Positions 46,314 through 58,500 of a DNA stretch of 64,000 nucleotides are shown piece after piece (position 1 is the first letter of the stretch; each line of letters begins with the position of its first letter). The notes under the pieces were generated by a model. It was not told the origin of the DNA. It did not search any database and saw only the letters and a list, made by a program, of their open reading frames with translations. The stretch comes from Basidiobolus meristosporus CBS 931.73 (Eukaryota; Basidiobolomycota; Basidiobolomycetes; Basidiobolales; Basidiobolaceae): the NCBI GenBank assembly GCA_002104905.1, contig MCFE01000247.1, positions 1 through 64,000 on the forward strand, written 5' to 3'. The position numbers were made by a program, and so were the translations under genes.

Positions 46314-47208
46314 TCTTAATATACCAATGCTGGCCCAAAATCTGTTTGCTTGTTTGAATCCATGACAATGCTCATGGAGTAAGTCAACTGCATTCTGCTT
46401 GGCTTTGAGTTCCTGATAGTCCCATAGTATGCCAGCCTTAAGGTGTTGGCGTGCTAAACTTTTAATGGCCTCTTGAATATTAGCCCACTCTTTATCACTG
46501 CACTCAACGGCTTCACGGATCTTCAATGTCTTTTGATTTTTAGACTTTGGTGTAAACACTACACTTTTCCCCCCATGCTGAGGTATGTTCTTCTGTGGGC
46601 TTTATCTTTGGGCACTGTTGTTGTGCTTTAAAGACTGTGCAGTGTTCCTCTGCTGTTACATTGGAAAGGGCTCAATTTTTGGCCATGACATTGAGCTAAT
46701 TGAGTTCCTTCTTTGCAACAAATTTACTGCTTCCTTCTACCTGGGATATCAATTGCTCTACACCTTTTATCCTCTCATCCTGTTTCTGGACTATTTCCTG
46801 ATTTTTCAGGGCCATTGCATCTATCCTGTTAGCCACTGCACCTAATTGCCTCATTAATGCTTTGATGTAAGCGGACAACAAACTTGCTAATACAGGTAGC
46901 GGTGATGTTATGATGGCCACTTGCTAGTCTTCAACTGAAGGTACTGCTTTTGCTTCATTCTCATCTGCCTCACCAATATGATCAGCTAGTGGCTCTGCAG
47001 AGATTTCTGATTGCCCACTTGACTGGAAGCCTGAGGAGTCTGCATTATTCCCTTCAGTGGGCATGCTGTCCACAAGGCCTTTTTTGGTTGTAGCCCTGCT
47101 TGTTGCACTGAATGTCAAAGCAAGCTGTTGTCCAACTGCTCTTCTGCTGCTGTTGGAGGTGGGGCTTAGATGGGAAACAGACAACTTTGCTTTATTTTTT
47201 GCTGGCAT
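46314..47208 (-). pseudogene. P3 accessory protein gene, N-terminal and middle parts
   Basis: The start is MPAKNKAKLSVSH at 47208. Then come ALTFSATSRATTKKG, ADENEAKAVPSVED (to 46924), SPLPVLASLLSAYIKALMRQL with a coiled coil region (46920-46696), and the block VECSDKEWANIQEAIKSLA to HGFKQANRFWASIGIL (46559-46305). There are two frame breaks between the blocks. The repeat region and C terminus are absent. The best conserved N-terminal part in the window. Confidence 0.7.
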
Positions 47209-47430
47209 ATATATGGAAGTGAGTCAAACCAATGAAGAAATGGTGTTACATATACATGTGTATGTGGTGCCACAACTTTATTAAAGATACTTACTATGGC
47301 AGGTCATCATTGAATCTTACATTCGTATAGCTGAAATGTCTCAAATTCAAGACTGTCTTAAATTCACATGAGTATTGGCAAAATAGTGATATAATAATGT
47401 TACATTGTTGTATGTCAGACTCTTTGCCCC
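47209..47430. promoter_or_regulatory. Divergent promoter of transposon copy P3
   Basis: The two head-to-head genes are separated by about 220 bp. The block TTACATATACATGTGTATG (about 47247) is conserved with P0, P1 and P2. Outside it the sequences of the copies are also similar but less so. Confidence 0.55.
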
Positions 47431-49005
47431 ATGGACAAGACCATTTCAATTCAATACCATAAGAGAAGAGAAAAAAGACCATGTGGCTATTGTAGCAAGC
47501 CTCTGAGCCATGAAGCATGCAGGCAGCATAGGAAGTATTACAAGGATCATGGCCAGTGTTTTGCCACACAAGTAGTATTTGACCTTTCACCAGTCACTAT
47601 TGTACCAACAATATCTTGCCTGTCACTTGATACTTCTATAACAGCCTTTAGGCTCACCCCAGCCTTCTGAATAAGGCATGCACAGTGATAGCTCTGAAGA
47701 AGCAGGCTTGCTAACAGATTGTGAGCCTATCTTTCCTAAAAACCATACCCTGCATGAGCCTGGCAAAATTCCATTATGTAATAAGACAACACCTGTGGAA
47801 AAAAATGCCAAGGATACTTTATGGAGTCATGTGAGCCCAGTAATCAATCTACTGTTGAATGATGTAATGTTATGGCTAGAGCAGTGGCACATTTCCACCA
47901 ATACTGGTAATGCGGGCTTTGAGGATATACTACCACTTTTTGCCAAAATCATCCCAGGATGCAACTTACCATGTACATGTTATAAGTGGAATACAACCAT
48001 GTGGCTGGCAACATATGACCCAGAGACCATCCTGATACCAGCATGTGCTGACAGTTGTGTGGCATTCACATCAGAAAATGCCGCCATTGCAAAGTGACCA
48101 ACTTGTCAGGAATCCACCACCATTGGGGGAAAGCATGGTTCACATTCTGGATATATTCCAGTAATACCCTGAATAAAGAAGCTCATGCAGACCAACAAGT
48201 ATTGTGAAGCTATAAAGTACCACGCTTAGTATCAGTCAAGCACAAACATATGAGATTTATTTGATGGCAAACATTACAAAAAGCTAAGAAGCAAGGGCTA
48301 CTTTGCAGGTATGTATCACCATGCCTTTGCCTTGACACTTGATGGATTCTCATTAAACAAGTATTCTACCAGCATATCCTGCTGGCCACTGATTTTCATC
48401 AACCTGAATATGCCTTCTATCTTACAGTATCAGAGCAGAAATCTGATTGTGTCTCACTGGTACCTGGGACTTTATCACCATCCAGCCTGAATACCTACCT
48501 GTATCCATTGCTGGATGAGTTTTGTATGCTTTCCAGCAGGATTACTCTAAATGGTCATCATGTAAAAGCTCAAAGCATTATTTGTATTGGAGGAACCCCA
48601 GCCATTAGCAAGATAGCCAGCTTTTCTGGGCATTATAGATGGTATTGCTGTTGAATGTGTGAGATCCAGGGGACTTACTCCATAACTCACAAACATTATT
48701 ATTACCCAAACATCAACACTAAGAACATCTTCTCTCCACAGCAAGAATGTACAGAAGTCAGCAGGGAATTGTAGCAAAGTATGCAAGCTATAAGTCACAG
48801 GCCAGAATATGGAATTAATTAGAAACCAAAGATACTTAAGATAGAGGGAATCTGCTGGAGCAAAAGCTTCGCAATGGGAGCAATGCACTTTCTTTTCAAC
48901 AAAATTCCTATACTGATGACCAAGTTGTAAATGGTAATTTCAAGCTGAATGAGCCCTTTGAGATTATGGAGAAATATGAAAGAATTGGCAAGATATTACA
49001 GAATA
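47431..49005 (+). pseudogene. P3 Tnp2 transposase, the most continuous copy
   Basis: Starting at MDKTISIQYHKRREK (47431), it has the finger PCGYCSKPLSHEACRQH, then the segment to 47670, the block SPVINLLLNDVMLWLEQWHI with CNLPCTCYKWNTTMW (47678-48097), the DGF region near 48340, the SYLYPLLEDF-like region (48500), CVRSRGLTP near 48655, and FERIGK near 48970. It breaks off near 49005, about two thirds through the family length. Stops and shifts are present. It is the reference that shows the uninterrupted sequence at both Copia insertion points (AAAAG at 47473-47477, CTACC at 48495-48499). Confidence 0.8.
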
Positions 49006-49545
49006 GTTTTTTTTTATCCAAACTTTATATGGAATACCCAATGTAGTAGTGGGTAAGCAAATAAAGAGGGGTGAATCCACAGTGGAATAAGTGAATTGCG
49101 CAAGTGGAGGTAGAAAAGCAAATATCATTTGGTAAATTGGTTAGATAGCATTACTCACACCTAGCTGTAGGCTGCCATACTGCTGTAACAATGCCATCAG
49201 TGGCTTGTAAATGGCCATCTAAACACCGTCATGTTTTCTGTCATATATGGCAATTGGATGTACTAGCTGGTTAGATCCACTCAAATAGTTGTAAAGTGCA
49301 CTAAGACCATAACAATGCCATGCCATCCTTGGCAAAACAAGTGCAAACTCCATTGTATTTTTTCAACTGTATTTGGCTGTAAATTAGCAAAATGCTGTTT
49401 TGATCTTATCACCAGATTGTGTAGATAGTCATCAATTTCAAGCTGCTGGTATTATAGTGGTCTCTTGATGGGATCTTAACAGCTGATCTGGATTAGATCC
49501 ATCTGCAGGACCAAGATATTTTTCATAGGCAAGGTCTATCTGGTG
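49006..49545. repeat. Terminal region behind the P3 transposase
   Basis: It matches 57940-58490 and 21700-22200. It ends near a remnant of an accessory C-terminal coding end (about 49440-49540). No ORF of note. A family B remnant begins at about 49546. Confidence 0.5.
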
Positions 49546-50744
49546 GTGGATCTTATGTCATCTAAATTTTGTCCTCAGTTAGCAACAGAGTATCCCACAA
49601 AACCCTTTCTGAGTCCTTATAGTGTATCTTAAGCAGATAGCAACAGTCTCTTTTAGGTATTTAAAAATCTGCTCAACTGCTGCAATGCATTCAGATCCAC
49701 AGTTCTGATTATGCTGGCTGACAACTCCTGCTGAATATGAGATGACTGGATGAGTTCTGAGCATGATAGATATCAGACTGCTGACCACAGTTTGATAAGA
49801 AAAGTTAGGGCTTTCAGATGACACCAAGCTTTCTGGATTTGGTTGAGTTTTGACAAAGTTTAGGTTTGTCTCCATTGATGTGGCTGATGGTTTAAAGTCC
49901 TCCATTTGGTACTTCCTTGTATATCTTGAACATACTTGGGTTGGCTTAGAGTGATATTCTGGATACTTCTGTCTATGGAGAACTTTATTACTAAGTAGTA
50001 ACTGAGTTCTCTCAGATTGGACATCTTGAACTCCTTAGATAGGCTGGATCAAGTCTCTTTTAAAGTTTCTAGGTTATTGGTGGCTGTAATAAGCTCATCC
50101 ACATATAGAGCCAATAGGCCTGCATTTGCCCTATCCAATTTATAGTATATGTAATAGTTAGCAATACTCTTTAGGAAACTCAAAGATTTTAAGTAAGTAT
50201 CTATCTTACAATTCCAGGCTCTTGTTGATTGTTTGAGTTGATGTAGAGATTTTTTAAGCCTGCCAACCCAAACAGGGGTTATCTTGATCAGCAAACTCAT
50301 TGGGCTGTTCTATATACATGTCCTCATTAAGTTCTGCAATCAAAAATGCAGCCTTTCTATCTATTTTATATATAAGAACTTATATTTGTCTGCAATAGCA
50401 AATATTGATTTGATGGAATTAGACTTTGCCACCCATGTAAAAGTCTCAGTATAGTCAAGTCCTTTTGTTTGAGAGTATACTTTGGTCACAAGTTATGCTT
50501 TGTGTCTTTCAACTATATCATCAGCCATTTATAATGTTGTCAAGACCAATTAACTTTTGGCTGAATGGTAACTTAACTAAGTCCCAAGTTTGATTTTCCA
50601 TCAGGGTCTGATACTCCTCAGTCATTGCAGATCTCCAAATCTTTGTCTGGGGGCTATTTAGGGCCACTTTTTCAGTCTGGGGGTCATCAATATGGACCAA
50701 ATAGGCATAGGCTAAGTTTATACCCTCATTGATATAGTCAATTG

Positions 50745-51091
50745 TGTTGTAAGAGTGTTGGAGATATTGGAAGTGATTGGGAGAACAAGTAGATTATGCG
50801 GTTTTCACTTATAATTTATTGAATGTAAAAGTAGTATTTATACTTTTACATTGTCTTGGCATAATGAACATGTACAATAGGTTAAGGAAGGTCCGAAGAA
50901 CATGTGTGCCAAGTTTGGGGCTGTTTGGACAACTTTGAGTATTTTCATATTCTGGGTGCCTGGTATTTTGGTGAAAATATTCCAAGTAAATCCCAACAAG
51001 GAATTTGGTCAGTATTCACTAGGATTTGAAGGTAATGATCCAATTGACTAAGTTAGGTGAGACTTAGGTGGAATTACAAACTTTTACAACA
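50745..51091 (-). repeat. 3' LTR of B3
   Basis: The 347-bp LTR corresponds to the reverse complement of B1 LTR. Two of the three B1 CpG sites are TG or CA here (for example near 50878 and 50995). Confidence 0.9.
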
Positions 51092-51102
51092 CTACCACTC
51101 AG

Positions 51103-54100
51103 CTAAATGTTCATACTGACTAGTCCTTGTTTTGACCTAAGATATTCAAACTTCTCTCTAGCTAATGGTTTAGTAAATAAATCTGCAATCATTTCATCTG
51201 TAGGACAGTAGCCTAAGATAACTAAGTTATCATCTATAGCTTCACATATGAAATGATGTCTAATATCTATGTGCTTGGTTCTAGCATGAAAAGTTGGATT
51301 TTGACCTAATTGTTTATATCCCTGATTATCTTGAAATAAAGTAATAGGTGTTTTTTGACATAGACCAATATCTGTAAAAAGCTTTCTTAACCACATTGCT
51401 TCTTTTGTAGCTTCACAGGCTGCCATATACTCTGCCTCTGTGGTAGAAAGTGCTATGGTTGGTTGCTTTCTGGAATTCCATGAAATTGCTCCTTGACAGT
51501 AAAGAAAGCTGTATCCTGTGGTGGATCATCTGTCTTCTGAATTTCGTCCCCAATCAGCATCAGAGTATCCCACAAGATCCTGTTCTGAATCCTTATAAGT
51601 GTATCTTAAGCGGATTTCAGCAGTTCCTCATAGATATCTAAAGATCCACTTAACTGCTGCAATATGGTCAGATCCATAGTTCTGGTTATGCTGGCTGACA
51701 ACTCCCACAGAATATGAGATATCTGGACATGTTCCAAGCATGATATACATCAGACTGCCAACCATAGATTGATCAGGAAAGTCAGGGCTTTTAGATGGCA
51801 CCAAGCTCTCTTGATTTGGTTCAGTTTTGACCAAATGAAGGTTTGTATCCATTGGGGTAGCTGCTGGTTTACAGTCTTCCATTTTGTACTTCTTTAGTAT
51901 ATCTTGAATATACTTGGATTGGCTTAGGGTAATAGTCTGGGTACTTCTGTCTATAGAGAACTTAATCCCTAAGTAGTAACTGAGTTCTCCTAGATTGGAC
52001 ATCTTAAACTCCTTAGATAGCTTGGATTTAGTCTCTTCCAATGTTTATAGGTTATTAGTGGCTATAATAAGATCATCCGCATAAAGAGCTAATAGAGCTA
52101 GATTTGCTCTATCTGGCTTATAGTATATACTATAGTCAGCATTGCTCCTTTTGAAACTCAAAGATTCCAAATAGGAATCTATCTTGCAATTCCAGGCTCT
52201 GGGTGATTGTTTGAGACCATATAGTGACTTTTTAAGCTTGCAGACCAAATGGGGGTTATCTTGGTCAACAAACCCATCAGGCTGGCTCATATACATGGCC
52301 TCATCAAGTTCTCCATTCAAAAATGCAGTTTTTACATCCATTTGATGAATAAAGAACTTATATTTGGCTGCAATAGCTAATATTAATCTGATGGAATTAA
52401 ACTTGGCTACCGGTGCAAAGGTCTCAGTATAGTCAAGTCTTTTTGTTTGAGTGTATCCTTTGGCCACAAGTCTTGCTTTGTATCTTTCAATTGTACCATC
52501 AGCCTTGTATTTTGTCTTGAAGACCTATCTGCATCCAATTGATTTTTGGTTGATTGGTAATTTGGCTAAGTCCCAAGTTTGATTATCCATCAGGCCCTGA
52601 TATTCCTCAGTCATTGCAGATCTCCAAAACTTCATCTGAGGGCTATTTAGGGCATCTTTTAAAGTCTGGGGCTCATCAATATGGACTCAATAGGCATAGG
52701 CTAAGTTTGTACCCTCATTGATATAGTAATTTGGGCTATTTCTTGTCCAATTGGATCTCCAGGCATTTGATACTGGAATGATCACTTCTGAGATATTCCT
52801 GAGCACTGATTCTGGCTTAACCAAGGTTGTAGAGTGCTCTGGAGTGAAAAAATTTTCATTGCTTTGCTCTGATTCAATGCTGACAATTGGTGGACTTGAG
52901 ATCAGATTTTTGTCATCATCTGATGTCATTTTTTGTGAAAATTTAGAGTTTTCATCAGACAACACATCCCTAGACTTGATTAGCTACTTCTCTGCAGTAT
53001 TATGGAGTCTATATGCTTTCATCTCATTGCAGTAACCCAAAAATATGCATTTTACACTTTTTGGCTCAAATTTTGACTGATTTCTGGGCAGTTTCTTGGC
53101 ATATGCTGTACACCCAAATATTCTTAGATGTTCTGCACTTGATCTGTACCCATACCATGCTTCAAATGGAGTAGAATCACAATGTATTCTGTTATGACTC
53201 CGATATTTAAGGTATACTGCAGTGGCATCTGATTCTGCCCAAAAATCATAGGACAATTTTTGATCATGGACCATAGATCTTGCTATATCAATTATTAACC
53301 TGTTAGCACGTTCTGCTACTTCATTTTGCCTTAGGAAGTATGGTACAGTAGTCTCTTGCTTTATCCCATAATTTTGCAGAAGTGGATGAAGAGTTTTGAG
53401 GTATATTCTTCACCATTGTCAGAGCGCATTATCTTAAATTTTTTCATTAGTTTCTCTCTTGACCATGGCTTTAAATGCCCTGAGCTTAGACAGAGCTTCT
53501 TCCTTTCTCTCCATAAAGTAAACCCACATATATCTTGTATAATCATCAATCAAAGTGATCAAATACTTCATCCTGCCTAAGGATAAATTTTGCATAGATC
53601 CACACAGATCTGAGAGAATTAGATCTAATTTTTCATAGTTTTGACTAACCCAGAGCTCTTGAACAGTTGTCTGGCTTGTTTTCCATATATGCAGGCTTCA
53701 CAGTGCTCCAAATTAGCTGGGGGATCAATTTTTACTCCGGAAATTAGCTAATCTTTGATCATTTTGCGCAAATAATCAAAATTGATGTGCCCAAGTCTCC
53801 TGTGCCAAAGCATTGGTGTTTCTTCATTCAAGTTACTTACATTGGCTTCCAAATATGATGGAATATATGTTAACTTGTATAGATTCTGATCTCTGATACC
53901 CAAAGCAATATGGGCACCATTTTGATCAGTGATCTTATATCCAGAATTGTCAAAGCTGAAATTGAGTCCTTCTGCTGTGGCCTTGCTTACATGTAGTAGG
54001 TTCTTGGCTATTTCTGGTTCATAGAGTGCTTCTTTAAAGGTCAGTGTATGGCTTCCTTCACTGCTTCTTAGGTTTACTTGGATAGTTCCTTCTCCCACTG

Positions 54101-55073
54101 CATCCAGTGTTCTATCATCACCCATGAAAACCTTCTTAATTGAAATTTCTTGATATTGGGTAAAAAGTTCTTTTTGGTGTGTAAAGTGCTGAGATGCTCC
54201 AGAGTCAGTATACGACATCTGAGAATCCTTGTCTGTGGTTATACTTAGTGCAGATATGAATAGTCTATCTTCAGTTGTTGCAGCATTTCCATATTCAGGC
54301 TTTTTCTGCTGACAATCTTTCTTTCTGAAGCATCAGTTGGATGTGTGTCCTTTCTTTTTGCAGTAGTTACAAAACAGATTGTTGTTGCCATTGTAGGGTT
54401 ATGGGTACCTCATTTGTTAGTTATCATTGCTTATTAGAGCATTTTCTTCCTCCTTCTTATTGGCACTTGATTTTCTTAATTCTTCATCCAGGAGCCTTCC
54501 ATATACTTAATTTCAGGTCAAATCTTCAGTACTGGACTCTAGGGCTGATACAAGGCCCTGAAACTTGCCTGTCTGGCTATTCAGGATGGTAAATCTCACA
54601 TCCTCATCAGTGGTTGGTATGCCCACAGATTCCATGTCATCTACCAGCAGGGTAATTTTGTTAAGAAGATTTTTCATTTCTTCTCCTGGCAACATCTTTG
54701 TAGTAAAGAATTTTTGTCTCAGATACATTCTCTTAGCAGCTGAACATGACTGGTAGGTGTTTTATAATGTCTTACAGGTATTCTTTGCCATTTTTGCTCT
54801 TGATCATTGAATTAGCAATTTGTCCTTATCATTAAGGCAAATGCAGTTAAAGGCACTTTGTTCTTTCTTCTGTTACTTTAAGGCTTCCTCTCCCACATTT
54901 TTAGGAGGACATTCTTCTCCCATGACAATATCCCAAAGGCCTCTTTCTTGTAGCAGCATCTTTGTCTTCACCTTCCACACTTGGTAGTTAGATCCATCCA
55001 ACTTTTCAGCAGAGGGAAAAATTCCAGTAATAGCAGTAGTAGACATTGCAGAGAGTGACAGCTTGGGGCTCAT
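51103..55073 (-). pseudogene. B3 gag-pol, broken
   Basis: Open blocks on the minus strand: gag 55073-54873 and 54728-54513, protease and pre-integrase 54218-53748 (TDSGAS near 54212), integrase 53549-52984, linker 52965-52687, RT 52467-51628 (YADD near 52080 instead of YVDD) and RNase H 51426-51103. The zinc knuckle (near 54350) has lost its first residues. Stops, shifts and the altered catalytic motif make it inactive. Confidence 0.9.
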
Positions 55074-55077
55074 AACC

Positions 55078-55426
55078 TGTTGTCAGAGTCTTTGGAGATA
55101 TTGGAAGTGATTGGGAGAACAAGTAGATTATGTGGTTTTTACCTAATGATATGATGAATGTAAAAGTGGTATTTATACTTTTACATGGTCTTGGCATAAC
55201 AAACATGTAGAACAGGTTAAGGAAGATCCCAAGAATATGTGTGCAAAGTTTGGGGCTGTTTGGACAACTTTGAGAATTTTCATGTTTGGGTACCTGTTAT
55301 TTTGGTGAAAGTATTTCAAGTAAATCCTGACAAGGAACTTGGTCAGTATTCACTAGGATTTGAAGGTAATGATCTAAGTGACTAATTTAGGTGAATACTT
55401 AGGTGGAATTATGAATTTTCTCCACA
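55078..55426 (-). repeat. 5' LTR of B3
   Basis: It begins TGTTGTCAGAGTCTTTGG directly after the complemented primer site GGGGCTCATAACC (55066-55078). The outer end is damaged. All three CpG sites of the B1 LTR are TG or CA here. Confidence 0.85.
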
Positions 55427-57284
55427 ATTTGGGCTATTTCTGGTCCTTTTGGATCTCCAGGTTTGTGCTACTGGAACAATCACTTCTGGGATATTCCTGA
55501 GCACTGGTTCAGGCTGAACCACAGCTGTAGAGTCCTCTGGAATGAAATAATTTTCATTGTTTTGCTCTGATTCAATCCTGACAATGGGTGGACTTGAGAT
55601 CAAATTTTTGTCATCATCTGATGTCATTTTTTGTGAAAATTTTGAATTTCATCAAACAACACATCCCTGGACTTGATCAGGCTCTTTGCTTTGGCATTGT
55701 AGGGTATGTATGCCTTACTATCATTGCAGTAGCCCAAAATATGCATTTGGTACTTTCTAGCTCAAATTTTGACTTATTTCCCGGCAGTTTCTTGGCATAT
55801 GCTGCGCACCCATATATTGTTAGATGTTCTGCACTAGATCTGTATCCACACCATGCTTCAAATGGAGTAGAATCACAAAGTATGCTGTTATAACTCCTAT
55901 TTCTAAGGTACACAGCTGTGGCAACTGAATCTGCCCAAAAATCATTGGATACTTTTTGATGATGGAGCATATTTCTTGCCATATCAGTTATTGATCTCTG
56001 TGAACATTCTGCTACTCCATTTTTCTGTGGGGAGTATGGTAAAGTGGTCACTTGCTTTATCCCATGCATTTTGCTCCCTGGGCCTAGACAGAGCTTTTTT
56101 TGTCTTTCCATAAAGTAGACCCCCATGTATCTTTTATAATCATCAACAAAAGTGATTAAATACTTCATCCCACCTAAGGATAAATTTTGCATAGGTTTGC
56201 ACAGATCTGGGTGAGTTAGATTCAGTTTTTTCTTGATTTGATCAGCCCAGAGCTCTTGAACAGTTGTCTGCCTAGTTTCCCATATATGCAGGGCTCACAG
56301 TGCTCCAAATCAGCTGGGGGATCAATGATTACTCTGGAAACTTGCTGATCTCTTATCATTTGCACAAATAATCAAAGTTAAAAGTTGGATCTTCAGTTCT
56401 AGACTCTAGGGCTTATACAAGGCCCTGAGACTCATCTGTCAGGCCACTCAGGATAGTTACTAACAAATCCTCATCAGTCACTGGTATACTCACAGATTCC
56501 ATCTCATCTACCAGCAGGGTAATTCTGTTAAGTAGATTTATCTTTCTTCTCCTGGCAGCATCTTGGCAGTAAAGAGTTTTTGTCTAAACTACATTCTCTT
56601 GGCTGCTGAACATGATGGATAAGTGCCTTCTAATGCCTTCCAAGCATTTTTTGCTGTTTTTGCTCTTGGGCACTGAATTAGCAATTTGTCTTTAACATTA
56701 GGGCAAGTGCAGTTGAAGGCACTTTGCTCTTTCTTCTAGTACTTTAAGGCTTCCTCTTCAATGCTTTTAGGAGGACATTCTTGTTCCATGTCAGTATCTC
56801 AAATGCCTCTTTGTTGTAGCAGCATCTTCATCTTCACCTTCCACACTTGGTTGTTAGATCCATCCAACTTATTGGCAGAGGGAAAAATTCCAGTAATAGT
56901 GGTGGTAGCCATTGCAGAGAGTGACAGCTTGGGGCACAAAGCCCATTGTAAGTGTCCTTGGAGATATTGGAAGTGATGGGGAGAACAAGCTGATAATGTG
57001 GTTTTCACTTAATGATATATTGAATGTAAAAGTAGTATTTATACTTTTACATGATCTTGGTGTAGCAAGTGTGTAGAATGAGCTTAGGAAGGTCCCAAGA
57101 GCATGTGTGCAAAGTTTGGGGCTGTTTGGACAACCTTGAGAACTTTTGTGTTCTGGGTACCTGATATTTTGGTGAAAGTATTCCAAGTCAATCCCAACAA
57201 GAAATTTGGTCAGGCCAGAATGCCAATGACAGAATAAGATCTATGTGACTAAATTAACATGAATAATCAGGTGGGACTACATAA

Positions 57285-57900
57285 CATGGAGGACATTGGA
57301 CCCTGATACACCTTTTGGGAGTCTCCACAGAGCAGATCTGTGGAGAGATAAAAAGAGTGGTCAAGTTGCAAGTACTACCATATTACAATCTCATTAAGAA
57401 TATTGCCTTTAGGTCCATCCTGGATATGATGAGTTGGCATATGGAAGACAGCCTAGAAGTGTTCAAAGATATGCAGCACAGATCTGTCCATGGAGACACC
57501 TATACCTTTGGCATTAAGAAGCTAAGCAGCCCCAATGTGTGGGTACTGAGTTAGGTAATGCAAGGTTGGGTTGAGCACAGCAAGCAACAAATCTTTAATA
57601 GGTCAACTGTACCAAAGTACACTAGACATCTCCTGGGCACAAGCCAATTTTACACCTTTCAAAACAGAATCTCCACAAATAAGTGCCAGAGCACACCTAC
57701 AAGGTGGACTAGAATCCAGCAGGGAGAAGGACTACACTGGCCAAGTACCAAGAACTATTTTGTAGATATTCAAGTGGTATACATGGCAAAAGTGGTTGCA
57801 ACTAAGCATATGTTTGAAAGATATATACAAGGTATATGGCACCTTTGAAAGTATCACACTGAAATGCCTTGAGTTCAGGTGATAGAAGTGTGTCAATTGT
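57285..57900 (+). pseudogene. Tnp2 transposase C-terminal fragment
   Basis: Plus-strand frames match the distal transposase blocks at 24689-24170: the segment with QICGEIKRVVKLQVLPYYNLI and MSWHMEDSLEVFKD (57315-57554) and the block RISTNKCQSTPTRWTRIQQG to FVDIQVVYMAKV (57558-57848). It may be the missing distal part of P3, separated by the B2/B3 insertion, or another copy. Confidence 0.7.
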
Positions 57901-58500
57901 GGCAGGTATGAACATATACAAAGGTTAGTAAACAGGAGGCCATAGTTTTGGTTGATTTAAACTATATGGGGAATACCCACGGTAGTAGTGTGTAAGCAAA
58001 TTTAATGGTGTGACTCTACAGTGGAATGTATGAATTGTGTAAGGGGAGGTAGAAAATGGAATATCATTTGGTAAGCTGGCTTGGTAGAATTATACAGGAC
58101 TAGCTGTAGGTCACTGTACTGCTGTGAAAATGCCAACTGAGGTCTGTATTAAGGCTGTCAAAGCATCATCATGTTTCTGCCATATAAGGCAATTGCGTAT
58201 ATTGGCCAGTAAGGTCTGCTCAGATAAGTGTAGGCCACATTTATACCATCTGGATGCCATGCAAGTCCCACTAAAAGACAGTTAAAACACCATCAAGTTT
58301 ACTACTTAACTTGGCAGTAAAAACTGCAAAACACTGTCACAATCCCACCATTAGATTGTGGAGAAGGTCAAGAATTCCAAGCTGCTGGCATTATAACAGC
58401 CTCATTGTGGGATTCAGATGGCTTATCTGGATCAGATCCACCTGTGGGACTGAATTAGTATTCATAGAAGGATAGGTTGATGGGAGCCCCAGAAAGTGTT
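57901..58500. repeat. Terminal region of a Tnp2 transposon copy
   Basis: It matches 49010-49540 and 21700-22200, including AATATCATTTGGTAAGC and the stretch near the end of an accessory gene (58440-58500). No ORF of note. This is the last recognisable transposon sequence. Confidence 0.55.

Larger units (their letters stand above)
50745..55426 (-). mobile_element. Decayed full-length Copia copy B3, inserted in B2
   Basis: Minus-strand element with 3' LTR 50745-51091 and 5' LTR 55078-55426. Its flanks are AATTG (50740-50744) and AATTT (55427 on), a 5-bp duplication with one difference; B2 sequence is in register across it. The two LTRs differ at many sites, so the insertion is much older than B1. 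Confidence 0.88.
49546..57240 (-). mobile_element. Decayed Copia copy B2, split by B3
   Basis: On the minus strand B2 consists of RNase H and RT at 49546-50739 and, after B3, integrase at 55427-56370, gag at 56375-56930, a damaged primer site near 56930 and its 5' LTR at about 56945-57240. Protease and part of gag are missing at about 56372, where integrase joins gag. The 3' LTR is missing. All blocks carry stops. Confidence 0.8.
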
